Below are positions 24,734 to 34,603 of a stretch of DNA of 64,000 nucleotides, one piece after another; the first letter of the stretch is position 1, and each line of letters starts with the position of its first letter. Source of the DNA: Bacillus sp. ISL-34. Lineage in GTDB: Bacteria; Bacillota; Bacilli; Bacillales; DSM-1321. The translations under genes were made by a program, and so were the position numbers. The notes below the pieces were generated by a model that worked only from the letters and a program-made list of their open reading frames with translations, had not been told where the DNA came from and ran no database searches. Location of the stretch: positions 1-64,000 of the forward strand of contig NZ_JAGGQJ010000011.1 in the NCBI RefSeq assembly GCF_018613325.1, read 5' to 3'.

Positions 24734-26194
24734 ATGTCGTTGTTCGAACAAAAGGTTTCTGAGCTTCATGACCGCTTACATAAGAAAGAGATAAGTGTCA
24801 CTGATCTTGTTAACGAATCGTATAAGCGAATCGGACAGGTAGAGGACAAGGTGAAGGCATTTTTGACACTTGATGAAGAAAACGCCCGCAATCAAGCAAA
24901 ACGATTGGATGATCAATTGGTAAAAGGCGAGAACGAAGGCGCCTTATTTGGTATGCCGATCGGAGTGAAGGATAATATCGTCACTAAAAATTTGCGTACG
25001 ACTTGTGCGAGCAAAATTTTGGAGAACTTTGATCCAATTTATGATGCAACCGTTGTTCAAAAGCTGCAGAAGGCAGAAACGGTTACGATCGGGAAATTGA
25101 ATATGGATGAGTTTGCGATGGGTTCTTCCAATGAGAACTCCGCGTTTCAGGCAACACGCAACCCTTGGAACACGGAATATGTGCCAGGCGGTTCTTCGGG
25201 TGGTTCAGCTGCATCTGTCGCTTCCGGTGAAGTCCTATTCTCTTTAGGTTCCGATACGGGTGGATCGATCCGCCAACCAGCGGCATATTGTGGAGTTGTC
25301 GGCTTAAAGCCTACATATGGACGGGTTTCCCGATTCGGACTTGTAGCATTCGCGTCTTCATTGGACCAAATTGGGCCGGTTACACGAACTGTTGAAGATA
25401 ACGCTTATTTGCTTGAAGCGATTTCAGGTGTTGATCCAATGGATTCGACATCTGCTAATGTTGACGTGCCGAATTTTGTGAATTCATTAACAGGCGATGT
25501 TAGAGGATTGAAAATAGCTGTGCCTAAAGAATACCTTGGTGAAGGCGTTGGCGAAGAAGCACGTAATTCCGTTCTTGAAGCGTTAAAAGTATTAGAGGGG
25601 CTTGGAGCTGAATGGGAAGAGGTGTCCTTGCCGCATTCCAAATATGCTTTAGCTGCCTATTATCTGTTATCTTCATCTGAAGCTTCGGCTAACCTTTCGC
25701 GTTTTGACGGTGTGCGTTACGGACATCGTACAGATAATGCAGAAACTCTTATAGAAATGTATAAGCAAACCCGTGCAGAAGGATTCGGTGACGAGGTGAA
25801 ACGCCGTATCATGCTTGGAACGTTCTCCTTAAGTTCCGGCTATTATGATGCTTATTATAAAAAGGCTCAAAAAGTACGTACGTTAATCAAAAAAGACTTT
25901 GAAGATGTCTTTGAAAAGTACGATGTCATCGTTGGGCCGACTACACCTACGCCTGCATTTAAAATTGGTGAAAAAGTCGACGATCCATTAACGATGTATG
26001 CGAATGATATCTTGACGATTCCAGTCAATCTTGCTGGTGTACCAGGTATATCCGTGCCATGTGGATTCGCAGCGAATGGGCTTCCGCTTGGACTGCAAAT
26101 GATTGGGAAGCACTTTGATGAAAGCACGATTTACCGCGCGGCTCACGCATTTGAGCAAGCAACAGATTTTCATAAACAATTTCCTAAGCTGTAA
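24734..26194 (+). CDS. gatA: Glutamyl-tRNA(Gln) amidotransferase subunit A
   Basis: Glutaminase/amidase subunit, 486 residues. The amidase-signature triad is intact: Lys79 in GVKDN, Ser154 in GGSSGGS and Ser178 in [11 protein letters not shown]. Two adjacent ATG codons exist (24731, 24734); I prefer the second because AGGAGGG ends at 24727, giving 6 bp spacing, and the protein then begins MSLFEQ like its relatives. Confidence 0.97.
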   Translation: MSLFEQKVSELHDRLHKKEISVTDLVNESYKRIGQVEDKVKAFLTLDEENARNQAKRLDDQLVKGENEGALFGMPIGVKDNIVTKNLRTTCASKILENFDPIYDATVVQKLQKAETVTIGKLNMDEFAMGSSNENSAFQATRNPWNTEYVPGGSSGGSAASVASGEVLFSLGSDTGGSIRQPAAYCGVVGLKPTYGRVSRFGLVAFASSLDQIGPVTRTVEDNAYLLEAISGVDPMDSTSANVDVPNFVNSLTGDVRGLKIAVPKEYLGEGVGEEARNSVLEALKVLEGLGAEWEEVSLPHSKYALAAYYLLSSSEASANLSRFDGVRYGHRTDNAETLIEMYKQTRAEGFGDEVKRRIMLGTFSLSSGYYDAYYKKAQKVRTLIKKDFEDVFEKYDVIVGPTTPTPAFKIGEKVDDPLTMYANDILTIPVNLAGVPGISVPCGFAANGLPLGLQMIGKHFDESTIYRAAHAFEQATDFHKQFPKL

Positions 26195-26206
26195 GGGGTG
26201 AAAATA

Positions 26207-27634
26207 ATGGACTTTGAAACGGTGATTGGTCTAGAAGTACACGTAGAATTAAAAACGGATTCTAAAATTTTCTCAGCGAGCCCAAACCATTTTGGTGCCG
26301 CTCCAAATAGTAACACGACTGTAATTGACCTAGGCTACCCGGGTGTATTGCCTGTCGTCAATAAAAAGGCTGTTGATTTTGCAATGAAGGCTGCAATTGC
26401 CCTGAATTGCGAAGTGGCGGAAATTACGAAATTCGACCGGAAAAACTATTTTTACCCGGACAATCCTAAAGCATACCAAATTTCACAGTTCGATCAGCCG
26501 ATCGGTGAGCATGGTTGGATTGAGATCGAAGTGGGCGGCAAGAAAAAGAAAATTGGCATTACCCGCATTCATATGGAAGAGGATGCTGGAAAGCTGACAC
26601 ATAAAGGGAACTATTCACTTTGTGATTATAACCGCCAAGGTACGCCTCTAGTTGAAATCGTATCTGAACCGGATATCACTTCCCCAGAAGAAGCTTATGC
26701 TTATCTGGAAAAGTTGAAATCCATCATTCAATACACTGGCGTTTCCGATTGTAAAATGGAAGAAGGCTCACTTCGCTGTGATGCCAACATTTCCTTGAAG
26801 CCTGTCGGCCAAAAAGAATTCGGTACGAAAACCGAATTGAAAAACTTGAACTCATTCAACTTCGTTCGCAAAGGATTGGAGCATGAAGAAATCCGACAAG
26901 CTGAAATCTTGAATGAAGGCGGAATAATCGAACAGGAAACTCGCCGGTTCGACGAAGCTACAGGCAGAACGGTACTAATGCGAGTTAAGGAAGGCTCCGA
27001 TGATTACCGTTACTTCCCGGAACCGGATTTATTGACAATCCATATCGATGAAGAATGGAAGGCGCGTATCGCTGCCGAGATTCCGGAACTTCCGGATGCC
27101 CGTAAAAAACGCTATGTCGAAGAATTTGGCTTACCGGAATATGATGCAGCCGTTTTAACGGTAACGAAGGAAAGTGCTGATTTCTTTGAAGCGACAGTTG
27201 CTTCAGGAGCGGATGCAAAACTAGCGTCTAACTGGATCATGGGTGAGGTTTCCGCTTTCTTGAATGCAGAAGGTAAAGAGCTGCATGATGTCAAATTGAC
27301 TGCTGAATCGTTGGCTGGAATGATCAAGCTGATTGAAGATGGCACGATTTCTTCTAAAATCGCTAAAAAAGTTTTCAAAGAACTGATTGAAAACGGCGGG
27401 GATGCTGAAACGATCGTCAAGGAGAAGGGACTAGTCCAAATTTCCGATGAAGGCGCATTGCGTACAGCGGTAGAAGAAGCATTGAATAATAACCCGCAAT
27501 CAATTGAAGATTTTAAGGCCGGTAAACAAAAGGCAATCGGCTTCCTTGTCGGGCAGATCATGAAAGCGACAAAAGGACAAGCCAATCCACAGCTTGTAAA
27601 TAAAATTTTGGTGGAAGAAATCAATAAACGTTAA
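26207..27634 (+). CDS. gatB: Glutamyl-tRNA(Gln) amidotransferase subunit B
   Basis: tRNA-binding and kinase subunit, 475 residues. N-terminal [17 protein letters not shown] is the GatB signature, with [18 protein letters not shown] and [10 protein letters not shown] in the cradle domain; the C-terminal helical/YqeY-like domain ends in [12 protein letters not shown]. The start at 26207 follows AAGGGG. A terminator follows. Confidence 0.97.
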   Translation: MDFETVIGLEVHVELKTDSKIFSASPNHFGAAPNSNTTVIDLGYPGVLPVVNKKAVDFAMKAAIALNCEVAEITKFDRKNYFYPDNPKAYQISQFDQPIGEHGWIEIEVGGKKKKIGITRIHMEEDAGKLTHKGNYSLCDYNRQGTPLVEIVSEPDITSPEEAYAYLEKLKSIIQYTGVSDCKMEEGSLRCDANISLKPVGQKEFGTKTELKNLNSFNFVRKGLEHEEIRQAEILNEGGIIEQETRRFDEATGRTVLMRVKEGSDDYRYFPEPDLLTIHIDEEWKARIAAEIPELPDARKKRYVEEFGLPEYDAAVLTVTKESADFFEATVASGADAKLASNWIMGEVSAFLNAEGKELHDVKLTAESLAGMIKLIEDGTISSKIAKKVFKELIENGGDAETIVKEKGLVQISDEGALRTAVEEALNNNPQSIEDFKAGKQKAIGFLVGQIMKATKGQANPQLVNKILVEEINKR

Positions 27635-27639
27635 TATTA

Positions 27640-27670
27640 ACCGTATCACTTTTAAAGTGGTACGGTTTTC
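27640..27670 (+). terminator. Terminator of gatCAB
   Basis: ACCGTATCAC (27640-27649) pairs with GTGGTACGGT (27657-27666), then a T-rich run. A second weaker hairpin GAGTTATC/GGTAACTC followed by CTTTTT lies at about 27728-27755. Confidence 0.85.
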
Positions 27671-27800
27671 TCTTGATTAAGAAAAGAGTTTACTGTGAAA
27701 AGCGGAAAATAATCTTTAATTTTTTTTGAGTTATCTGTAGGGGTAACTCCTTTTTGTGTCGTCTATTACATGAATGTTTAACAGGAAAGGAGGAAGAGAA

Positions 27801-28343
27801 GTGACGGATGAGTTAGTTGAGAAGGTAAGGGCTGGGAATGACCATGCATTCCGAATGTTGATTGAAACATATAAACAGACGATTTATAGAACCGTCTATT
27901 CCGTCTTGCGGAATCAAAAGGATGCAGAAGATGTTACCCAGGAAGTCTTTATCAAAATCTACACTTCGCTTCCTCAATATAAGAACCAGGGTTTCAAAAC
28001 CTGGATTACCCGAATTGCGGTCAATCATGCAATCGATCTAAAGAGAAAGAGGGAACGCCAAAAGGAAGAATTGCAGGACGAACATTCATCGGAAGCTAAT
28101 TTGGGCTTAACGGATGATGTCGAGGCCGTATTCTTCCGGAATGAAAGGCGAAAGCAAGTATTACAGAAGCTGAATGACCTCCCAGAGGGATATCGGGACG
28201 TTGTATATGGCTATTACATAAAGGAAAAGACATTCAGGCAAATTGCAGAGGAACAGCAGATTCAAGTGAAATCTGTGGAGGTAAAGCTATATCGGGCAAG
28301 AAATTGGATGAGAAAACATTGGAATGAGGAGGATTTTTCATGA
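27801..28343 (+). CDS. ECF-family RNA polymerase sigma factor
   Basis: 180-residue sigma-70 group 4 factor: region 2 (NDHAFRMLIETYKQTIYRT, DAEDVTQEVFIKIY, FKTWITRIAVNHAID) and region 4 (LNDLPEGYRDVVYGYYI, TFRQIAEEQQIQVKSVEVKL). Starts with GTG at 27801 behind AAAGGAGGA (27784-27792). Its TGA overlaps the anti-sigma ATG. I cannot match it to a named B. subtilis sigma. No clear ECF-type autoregulatory promoter was found upstream. Confidence 0.93.
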   Translation: MTDELVEKVRAGNDHAFRMLIETYKQTIYRTVYSVLRNQKDAEDVTQEVFIKIYTSLPQYKNQGFKTWITRIAVNHAIDLKRKRERQKEELQDEHSSEANLGLTDDVEAVFFRNERRKQVLQKLNDLPEGYRDVVYGYYIKEKTFRQIAEEQQIQVKSVEVKLYRARNWMRKHWNEEDFS

Positions 28344-28807
28344 ATCATGTTCCTGAAGCAGAATGGGTTGCATATTTGGCAGATGAAATACCAGAGGCTC
28401 TAAAAATTGAATATGAAAATCATCTATACTCCTGTGACAAGTGTTTGTCCGCCTATATGGAAGCGATGGAAAAAGAAGAAACCAGTCCGGACATTGAAGG
28501 GTTTGATATTGCAGGTCCTGTCATGGACTCGATTAGCCGATTGAATGGCGGCTCTGTTAAAGAGACTAAGCAACACCGAAAAGAGAAATCACTTCGGACG
28601 ATTACAAGACATTACCTGATTGCGGCCGGATTTACGATCTTATTAATGGCAGGCGGAGTATTTCAATCATTGACGGAATACATGGATTCTGTGGAATCAA
28701 GCAGCATAAAGGAAACACAGTCCTTAACCGATGGACTTATTGATAAAACATTTAATTGGATGGACACTATCGAAAAGAAAAATAAGGAGGGGTTTAGAAA
28801 TGAATAA
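28340..28807 (+). CDS. Anti-sigma factor with zinc-binding (ZAS) domain
   Basis: 155 residues. N-terminal His28-x3-Cys32-x2-Cys35 is the canonical HX3CX2C zinc motif of anti-sigma factors (zf-HC2). One membrane helix lies around residues 92-112 (YLIAAGFTILLMAGGVF), leaving a short outside tail. Coupled by ATGA overlap to the sigma gene, so it most likely holds the ECF factor at the membrane until a signal arrives. The next gene starts inside its 3' end. Confidence 0.88.
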   Translation: MNHVPEAEWVAYLADEIPEALKIEYENHLYSCDKCLSAYMEAMEKEETSPDIEGFDIAGPVMDSISRLNGGSVKETKQHRKEKSLRTITRHYLIAAGFTILLMAGGVFQSLTEYMDSVESSSIKETQSLTDGLIDKTFNWMDTIEKKNKEGFRNE

Positions 28808-29864
28808 AAGTCCGGTATTAGCTTTTTTATTATCGTTTCTGCCAGGTTTCGGACATTTTTACCTAGGAAGGAAATATAAAGGGTTATTTTATTTCCTTGC
28901 CACGGCTGGATTGGGGCTTGGGGGTCTTTTTCTTTCGTTGATCAGTCAATCGGATGCGTTTCTGGCTTTTTCCGTTATTGGAATGGTGTTTTATTTCATC
29001 AGTATATTTGATTTGGTGGTCACCTCACTGAGGAATCCTAAAAGTGAAGAGAATGTAGGGGCCGATCAGCCGGAGGCGGAAAGATTTTATGTAATCATCC
29101 TTTCATTTGTTCCAGGATTAGGGCATTTTCAGCTTGGCCTCATGAATCGGGGACTCATTTTTCTCATCGGTTTTTTAGGCCTTGGCGTCATGGTGGTATT
29201 CATCAGTGTGATGACACAAATGGAAGGTCTGTTAATATTCATGGCACTATTGCCTGTTATCTGGATTTACAGCTTTTTTGATTCTGTTCAACAGCTGAAT
29301 AAAAAGCAAAAAGGTGAGGAGCTTATCGATCGGACCGTCTTGGAAGATTTCGAGGAGAGACGGGAATCAGGGAAGAAGAGTAAATCGGTAGCGACTTTAT
29401 TCGCCATTTTCCCTGGTGCAGGTCACTTATATTTGGGGCTGCAAAAACGTGGGATTCAATTGATGGCCGGCTTTTTATTCGCCATTTACATACTGGATTT
29501 ACTCCGGTTAGGTTTCTTCTTTTTCCTAATTCCGATTATCTGGTTTTATAGTTTTTTTGATGGATTGCAAAAAGCCTCGAAAATGGAAGAGGGTCCAGTA
29601 GAAGATACGCCCATCATTTCGGGAATGGTCAATCACCAAAAATGGCTAGGATTGGGGTTGGTGGGAATTGGAATCTATTTCTTGGCCAGCAATATAATCG
29701 TCCCGGCCATTGCCCCTCATTTAGATGAATGGATTGGAAGCAACTTGGAGTATTGGTTTAGAGATTATTTTCAAAAAGGACTTGTATGCATCCTACTTAT
29801 AGGCGGGGGAATCAAATTCCTGTCGGGAAGTAAAAAAGGGAGAGTCGAGGAGGAGACAAAATGA
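28800..29864 (+). CDS. Multi-pass membrane protein with three TM2-like repeats
   Basis: 354 residues. Three times a motif of the form PGxGHxxLGxxxRG begins a pair of hydrophobic helices: LPGFGHFYLGRKYKG (about 13), VPGLGHFQLGLMNRG (about 105) and FPGAGHLYLGLQKRG (about 200). This looks like a triplicated TM2-type module, ending with a further membrane segment (GLGLVGIGIYFLA). The start ATG 28800 overlaps the anti-sigma end and follows AAGGAGGGG. It is part of the ECF operon and a candidate for sensing or responding to membrane stress. Exact function unknown. Confidence 0.8.
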   Translation: MNKSPVLAFLLSFLPGFGHFYLGRKYKGLFYFLATAGLGLGGLFLSLISQSDAFLAFSVIGMVFYFISIFDLVVTSLRNPKSEENVGADQPEAERFYVIILSFVPGLGHFQLGLMNRGLIFLIGFLGLGVMVVFISVMTQMEGLLIFMALLPVIWIYSFFDSVQQLNKKQKGEELIDRTVLEDFEERRESGKKSKSVATLFAIFPGAGHLYLGLQKRGIQLMAGFLFAIYILDLLRLGFFFFLIPIIWFYSFFDGLQKASKMEEGPVEDTPIISGMVNHQKWLGLGLVGIGIYFLASNIIVPAIAPHLDEWIGSNLEYWFRDYFQKGLVCILLIGGGIKFLSGSKKGRVEEETK

Positions 29865-30787
29865 GAACATGGAGAGTCGGAACGATTTCAATGGGGATCT
29901 CCCTGGTTGGTTTGGGTTTGGTTTTACTCGTTTCTCAAATTGCGGATATGAATTTGACGACGATTCTGCTATCATGGTGGCCGTTGCTGTTCATTATCTT
30001 GGGTGCAGAGATTCTCATTTATATTTATTTTTCCAGAAAAGAAAGTTCTTTTGTAAAGTATGATATTCTTAGCATTCTTTTCGTTGGATTGCTTGGAACG
30101 ACGGGGATAGTTTTAATTCTGCTAACATCAAGCGGATTGATGGATCAAGTTAAGGCAGCCGTGAATAGTGAAGAGAAAACGGTCAATTTGCCTGGTTTCA
30201 ATCAAAAGGCGGGGAAGGGCATACAGAGGGTTGTCCTGGACACTGGCTCATACCCATTGACAATTGAAAGTGGTCAGGACGAGGAAGTTTCCGTTTTTGG
30301 AACATATGGTGAGCGGGTAATGGAAGATGCTGATTCGTTTTTGAACAAGGCGGAAGATTATTTACTCGTTGAGAGAAATGGTGATACTCTTTATATTAGC
30401 TTCAAGGATTTGCCGATTCAAAATGGACTTTTGGACAGTGATACAATGAATCTTAAGGCAACTCTTATAATCCCTGCTGAGCTGGCAGTGGAGATAGACG
30501 GTCAAAGTACAGATCTTGTCTTGAAGCCTAGAAAGCTCTTGAATGACTGGAGTGTGAAGGACAGCGGAAATCTAAGTGTAGTCCTTCAGGATAATAGTGA
30601 TATCAAGATAGATGCTAGAGGGGTCGAGGAACTTGATGGCCCAAAGAGTGGCTGGAAGATGACTGAGGTGAAAGAGGAAACAAGTGAAGAAGGCATTGTA
30701 AAAAAGAACGGGATATTCAATACTGGTGAAGGGAAACATACTTTAACGGTTACCGATACATTTAACGTGAACGTTCAATATCCATGA
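29861..30787 (+). CDS. LiaI/LiaF-like membrane protein with C-terminal adhesin-like domain
   Basis: 308 residues. Three or so N-terminal helices include the LSWWPLLFIILGAEIL block typical of LiaI-LiaF-like membrane regions (WPLLLIxxGxxxL). From about residue 105 a polar beta-rich region (VVLDTGSYPLTIESGQ, DTLYISFKDLPI) resembles DUF4097-type right-handed repeats. It overlaps the previous gene by 4 bp (ATGA) and closes the ECF operon. LiaF-like proteins take part in envelope-stress signalling; that role here is inference. Confidence 0.75.
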   Translation: MRTWRVGTISMGISLVGLGLVLLVSQIADMNLTTILLSWWPLLFIILGAEILIYIYFSRKESSFVKYDILSILFVGLLGTTGIVLILLTSSGLMDQVKAAVNSEEKTVNLPGFNQKAGKGIQRVVLDTGSYPLTIESGQDEEVSVFGTYGERVMEDADSFLNKAEDYLLVERNGDTLYISFKDLPIQNGLLDSDTMNLKATLIIPAELAVEIDGQSTDLVLKPRKLLNDWSVKDSGNLSVVLQDNSDIKIDARGVEELDGPKSGWKMTEVKEETSEEGIVKKNGIFNTGEGKHTLTVTDTFNVNVQYP

Positions 30788-30870
30788 TTGAAATCATTTA
30801 CTAGAATAAAATTGTAAAAAGCATTATAATTTCCCTGATACGATTTCTAGTAAAATGCATATAAAGGTAT

Positions 30871-30894
30871 GGACCGAAATACGGTCCTCTTTTT
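30871..30894 (+). terminator. Terminator of the ECF sigma operon
   Basis: GGACCG (30871-30876) pairs with CGGTCC (30882-30887), then CTCTTTTTTT. Confidence 0.85.
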
Positions 30895-30969
30895 TTCGAA
30901 TATTGCTTTTCATGTAATGAAGGATTAAGATGTAAATTATGGAATCAATATGTATAAGGATGATGGGAA

Positions 30970-31884
30970 ATGAAAAGAGCAAGGTTGATTTACAACCCGA
31001 CTTCGGGCCGGGAAGCCATTAAGAAGAGCCTGCCAGGTGTGCTAGCAAAACTTGAAGAAGCTGGTTATGAAGCTTCTGCACATGCGACGACCGGTGCCGG
31101 GGATGCGACGAAAGCCGCTAAGATAGCGATTGAACGCGGCTATGATATAGTTATTGCAGCAGGGGGCGACGGTACGATTTATGAGGTTGTTAATGGACTG
31201 GCCACTGCAGAGAAACGTCCGAAACTAGGAATCATTCCGACGGGAACGACCAATGACTTCGCCCGGGCGCTGCATTTACCAAAGTCGATCGAAGGGGCAG
31301 CCGAAATTATTGCCGGTGGGCATACGATGCCGGTCGATATTGGGAAAATGAACGATAAGTATTTCATCAATATTGCTGGCGGGGGCAGATTGACCGAATT
31401 GACCTACGACGTGCCGATCAAGCTGAAAACCATGCTTGGTCAGCTTGCGTACTATATTAAAGGAATTGAAATGCTTCCTTCAATTAAGCCGACGGAAGTT
31501 TCTATTGAATATGATGGAAAGCTTTTTGAAGGAGAAATCATGCTTTTCTTGGTGGCTAACACGAATTCGGTCGGCGGCTTCGAGAAACTGGCTCCTGACG
31601 CCTCTTTGAATGATGGGATGTTCACGTTGCTTATTTTGAAAAAGGCAAACCTCGCTGATATTGTCCGTGTCGCGACATTGGCAATGCGCGGTGAACATAT
31701 CCATGATAAAAACGTCATTTATGAAAAAGCCAATCGAATTAAGGTACATGCCAAAAAGGACATGATGCTTAACTTGGATGGGGAATTTGGCGGGATGGCC
31801 CCAGCTGAATTCGTAAATCAGTACCGCCATTTTGATGTATTCATCCCGCAAGGAATACTGCCGGACGATCCGGCAAATAAATAG
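30970..31884 (+). CDS. dgkB: Diacylglycerol kinase DgkB
   Basis: Phosphorylates diacylglycerol released by lipoteichoic-acid synthesis back to phosphatidic acid. 304 residues. RLIYNPTSGREAIKK is the nucleotide-fold start and AAGGDGTIYEVVNGLA the catalytic glycine motif; IPTGTTNDFARAL follows, and the C-terminal LNLDGEFGG closes the domain. It lies upstream of rlmCD as in B. subtilis but separated here by two genes. Confidence 0.95.
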   Translation: MKRARLIYNPTSGREAIKKSLPGVLAKLEEAGYEASAHATTGAGDATKAAKIAIERGYDIVIAAGGDGTIYEVVNGLATAEKRPKLGIIPTGTTNDFARALHLPKSIEGAAEIIAGGHTMPVDIGKMNDKYFINIAGGGRLTELTYDVPIKLKTMLGQLAYYIKGIEMLPSIKPTEVSIEYDGKLFEGEIMLFLVANTNSVGGFEKLAPDASLNDGMFTLLILKKANLADIVRVATLAMRGEHIHDKNVIYEKANRIKVHAKKDMMLNLDGEFGGMAPAEFVNQYRHFDVFIPQGILPDDPANK

Positions 31885-31888
31885 GTTG

Positions 31889-31918
31889 AAAAGGCCACTG
31901 AATCTGGTGGCCTTTTCA
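31889..31918 (+). terminator. Terminator after dgkB
   Basis: AAAAGGCCAC (31889-31898) pairs perfectly with GTGGCCTTTT (31907-31916). Confidence 0.88.
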
Positions 31919-31946
31919 GTTTAATGAAGCAAGGAGAATTACAAAC

Positions 31947-32522
31947 ATGTATATCAGGAATGCGACACCGGAGGATGCTGAAAAGGCAGCCGTATTGACC
32001 CGGTTAGCGATTAAGGAAATTGCAGAGGTTTTGACAGGTGAAACGGAAGAAGAAGGGATACTTTCCGTTCTTGCCGATTTGTTCAGGAAAAGTGGGAATA
32101 GGGTCAGCTATGAAAATACGCTTGTCAGTGAACATGATGGACAAGTATCTGGATTGATCATAGCTTATCATGGCAAGGATGCCGAAAGCTTGGATGAACC
32201 GATAGTGAAACAATTAAGGATGAAGATGAAAGACCCAAGCGTTACGCTCGATAAGGAAGCGGAAATGAGAGACTTTTATTTGGATACAGTATCCGTTGAC
32301 CCGAATTTTCAAGGAAAGGGTATTGGTAGTGCACTGATTCGATATGTTGAGGGATATGCTAAAGATAAGGGATATCCAAGGATTTCTTTAGTCGTTGAAA
32401 ATGAAAATGAAGCGGCGAATCGTCTCTATAGCAGATTAGGATATATTGAAATGAAAACCATTTCGATTAGCGGCCATGAATTCCGCTATATGGTTAAGGA
32501 AATAGAAGACCCTCCTGTTTAA
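31947..32522 (+). CDS. GNAT-family N-acetyltransferase
   Basis: 191 residues with a full GNAT domain: motif A VSVDPNFQGKGIGSALI (acetyl-CoA pyrophosphate loop QGKGIGS) and motif B LVVENENEAANRLYSRLGY. Substrate not predictable. AAGGAGAA precedes the ATG. It lies alone between two terminators (31889 and 32507). Confidence 0.9.
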   Translation: MYIRNATPEDAEKAAVLTRLAIKEIAEVLTGETEEEGILSVLADLFRKSGNRVSYENTLVSEHDGQVSGLIIAYHGKDAESLDEPIVKQLRMKMKDPSVTLDKEAEMRDFYLDTVSVDPNFQGKGIGSALIRYVEGYAKDKGYPRISLVVENENEAANRLYSRLGYIEMKTISISGHEFRYMVKEIEDPPV

Positions 32523-32537
32523 CAGGGGGTCCTTTTT
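32507..32537 (+). terminator. Terminator after the GNAT gene
   Basis: GACCCTCCTG pairs with CAGGGGGTCC around TTTAA, with one bulge, followed by TTTTT. It overlaps the gene's last codons. Confidence 0.8.
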
Positions 32538-32566
32538 ACTCATTTGAAATTTGGCACTGTATGCGA

Positions 32567-32785
32567 TTACATTTGCTGTCCATTCATGGCGGCCCAATCA
32601 GCGTAAGCTCCGGTGCCATTACAGCCGGGACAGTCGTGTATATCGGAAAAATGATATTCCGTAGGTACGAAGGAGCTGTATCCACGTCCGTAACAATCCG
32701 GACAGAGGCCTTTTTCCTCCATACTTGCTCGATGTTTTTCTAACCTTGTAGCATTCCAGGCCGATATAGAGTTAAATAAGCCCAT
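32567..32785 (-). CDS. Small zinc-ribbon protein (two CxxCxGxG motifs)
   Basis: 72 residues. CPDCYGRGY and CPGCNGTGAY are two copies of the DnaJ-type CxxCxGxG knuckle, about 24 residues apart, so one zinc ion is likely bound. The N-terminus (NSISAWNATRLEKHRASME) is helical. GAGGTGA lies at good distance before the ATG. Conserved small Bacillus protein in my recollection, but no function known. Transcribed opposite to its neighbours. Confidence 0.75.
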   Translation of the reverse strand: MGLFNSISAWNATRLEKHRASMEEKGLCPDCYGRGYSSFVPTEYHFSDIHDCPGCNGTGAYADWAAMNGQQM

Positions 32786-32974
32786 TTACTCACCTCATCT
32801 GTTTTTCCTTATTTTTCTTTTTTTATTGAACTTTTATTCATGGAACTATGAAAAATCCGTAATTCCCTCCACTATATTTTTATGAAAACCAGGGTAAATT
32901 GGTGAGTGGTTTTGTGGCAAGGCATCTATTGTGGTAAAATACAGGCTAGCATAAAAAAGAAAAGAGAAGATGAT

Positions 32975-34345
32975 ATGAAAAAAACAGCACCAGTTGCTAA
33001 AAATGATATTATAGAGGTTTTATTTGAAGATTTAACACATGAAGGGGCTGGCGTCGCTAAAGTCGATGGCTACCCGATCTTTGTTCAGAGCGCCCTTCCA
33101 GGTGAAAAAGCAAAGATTAAAGTGATGAAGGCTAATAAGGGTTATGGCTTCGGACGCTTGATGGAGATTATCGAAAACAGTCCATACCGGGTTGAGGTCA
33201 AGACAGAAGATTACCCTAAATACGGTGGTTGTCAGCTGCAGCATATGAGCTATGAAGGACAGTTGGAATTCAAGGAAAAGCAAGTGCGTGAAGTGATGAC
33301 ACGCATCGGTAAACTTGAGGATGTGAAGGTTCACCCGATCATCGGGATGGAGAATCCAACTCATTATCGCAATAAAGCGCAAGTGCCTGTCGGTGAAAAG
33401 GAAGGCAAGCTAATAGCAGGGTTCTTCAAACCGCGGACACATGAAATTGTTGAAACGAAAGAAAGCATTATCCAAAATGAAGTGATCAATGAAGCCGTTC
33501 AAGTTGTTAAAGAGATTTTCAGTAAACTTGGTATCCCTGCTTACAATGAAGAGGCACATAAAGGTGTATTGCGGCACATCATGGCCCGTTATGGCAAGCA
33601 AACAGGCGAATTAATGATTGTTCTCGTTACAAGAACGAAAAGTATCCCTTTCATCGAAACCATCGTGAAGGAAATCGTTGACCGTCTTCCGCAAGTGAAA
33701 TCCATCGTTCAAAACGTGAATTCCAAGAAAACGAATGTTATCTTGGGCGATAAAATGACTGTACTATGGGGCGACGAAGTGATCCATGATATGATCGGTG
33801 ATGTGAAATTTGCGATTTCAGCAAAATCCTTCTACCAAATCAATCCAGACCAAACGAAAGTCCTTTATGATAAAGCTCTTGACTATGCAGGGCTGACGGG
33901 TGAAGAAACGGTGATAGATGCCTATTGCGGCATTGGAACCATCTCTTTATTTTTAGCTGAAAAAGCGAAAAAAGTAATCGGTGTCGAAGTGGTCGAAGAA
34001 GCGATAGAAGACGCACGTCGTAATGCTGAATTGAATGAAATCTCAAATGCAGAATTCATGGTCGGCGATGCAGGTAACGTTATTGCTGAATGGTATCAAA
34101 AGGGCAACACTGCGGATGTCATCGTTATGGATCCGCCTCGCAAAGGTTGTGAAGAATCCCTTCTGAATACGATCATCGAGATGAAACCTAACAAAGTCGT
34201 ATACGTATCATGCAACCCTGGCACTTTAGCCCGTGATCTTCATATCTTGGAAGAAGGCGGATATAAAGCAGTTGATATCCAGCCTGTCGATATGTTCCCA
34301 ATGACGACACATGTTGAAAATGTAGTGTTATTAGAGTTGAAATGA
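32975..34345 (+). CDS. rlmCD: 23S rRNA (uracil-C5)-methyltransferase RlmCD
   Basis: Methylates two uridines of 23S rRNA (U747 and U1939 in E. coli numbering). 456 residues: TRAM domain ([19 protein letters not shown]), then a TrmA/RumA methyltransferase with [16 protein letters not shown] (SAM loop), [11 protein letters not shown] and the nucleophile Cys in [11 protein letters not shown]. Unlike RumA no N-terminal Fe-S cysteine set beyond GGCQLQHM is visible. The start at 32975 follows GAGAAG; an upstream in-frame GTG at 32906 lacks support. Confidence 0.93.
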   Translation: MKKTAPVAKNDIIEVLFEDLTHEGAGVAKVDGYPIFVQSALPGEKAKIKVMKANKGYGFGRLMEIIENSPYRVEVKTEDYPKYGGCQLQHMSYEGQLEFKEKQVREVMTRIGKLEDVKVHPIIGMENPTHYRNKAQVPVGEKEGKLIAGFFKPRTHEIVETKESIIQNEVINEAVQVVKEIFSKLGIPAYNEEAHKGVLRHIMARYGKQTGELMIVLVTRTKSIPFIETIVKEIVDRLPQVKSIVQNVNSKKTNVILGDKMTVLWGDEVIHDMIGDVKFAISAKSFYQINPDQTKVLYDKALDYAGLTGEETVIDAYCGIGTISLFLAEKAKKVIGVEVVEEAIEDARRNAELNEISNAEFMVGDAGNVIAEWYQKGNTADVIVMDPPRKGCEESLLNTIIEMKPNKVVYVSCNPGTLARDLHILEEGGYKAVDIQPVDMFPMTTHVENVVLLELK

Positions 34346-34350
34346 TGGAA

Positions 34351-34389
34351 TGTGGGCTCGGTCTAATTGACTGGGCCTGCATTTTTTTT
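34351..34389 (+). terminator. Terminator after rlmCD
   Basis: TGTGGGCTCGGTC (34351-34363) pairs with GACTGGGCCTGCA (34369-34381) using several G-U pairs, then eight T. Confidence 0.82.
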
Positions 34390-34460
34390 ATGGCTTGTAC
34401 AATTTGGACGTTGATTTTCCGGTCCAGACACTCGTTTTTCCCCTTTTGTCCACAAACTTT

Positions 34461-34490
34461 GGTCCCGGTCTAAATGACCGGGACCTTTTT
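34461..34490 (+). terminator. Second terminator after rlmCD
   Basis: Perfect 10-bp stem GGTCCCGGTC (34461-34470) with GACCGGGACC (34476-34485), then TTTTT. The loop TAAAT and stem resemble the first terminator 110 bp upstream, as if duplicated. Confidence 0.88.
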
Positions 34491-34603
34491 ACTATAGTTG
34501 GTTTAAAGAGAAGGGAGGGAGATTTTTTTTTGCATGTTTATTCTTGACGCTTTGACTTGGACATATAGTAAGAAATATATGGATTGGGAGGCAAGGTGAT
34601 TTT

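Noticed and set aside
27112..27624. 170-codon open frame on the minus strand inside gatB
   Set aside because: It is antisense to a certain gene, shows no family features, has a Ser/Ile/Phe-rich composition typical of antisense frames, and lacks a ribosome binding site.
27738..27763. Possible ECF autoregulatory promoter (GTAAC ... CGTC) before the ECF sigma gene
   Set aside because: AAC and CGTC are only 12 bp apart instead of about 16, and the GTAACTC part forms a hairpin with GAGTTATC, so it is better read as a weak terminator.
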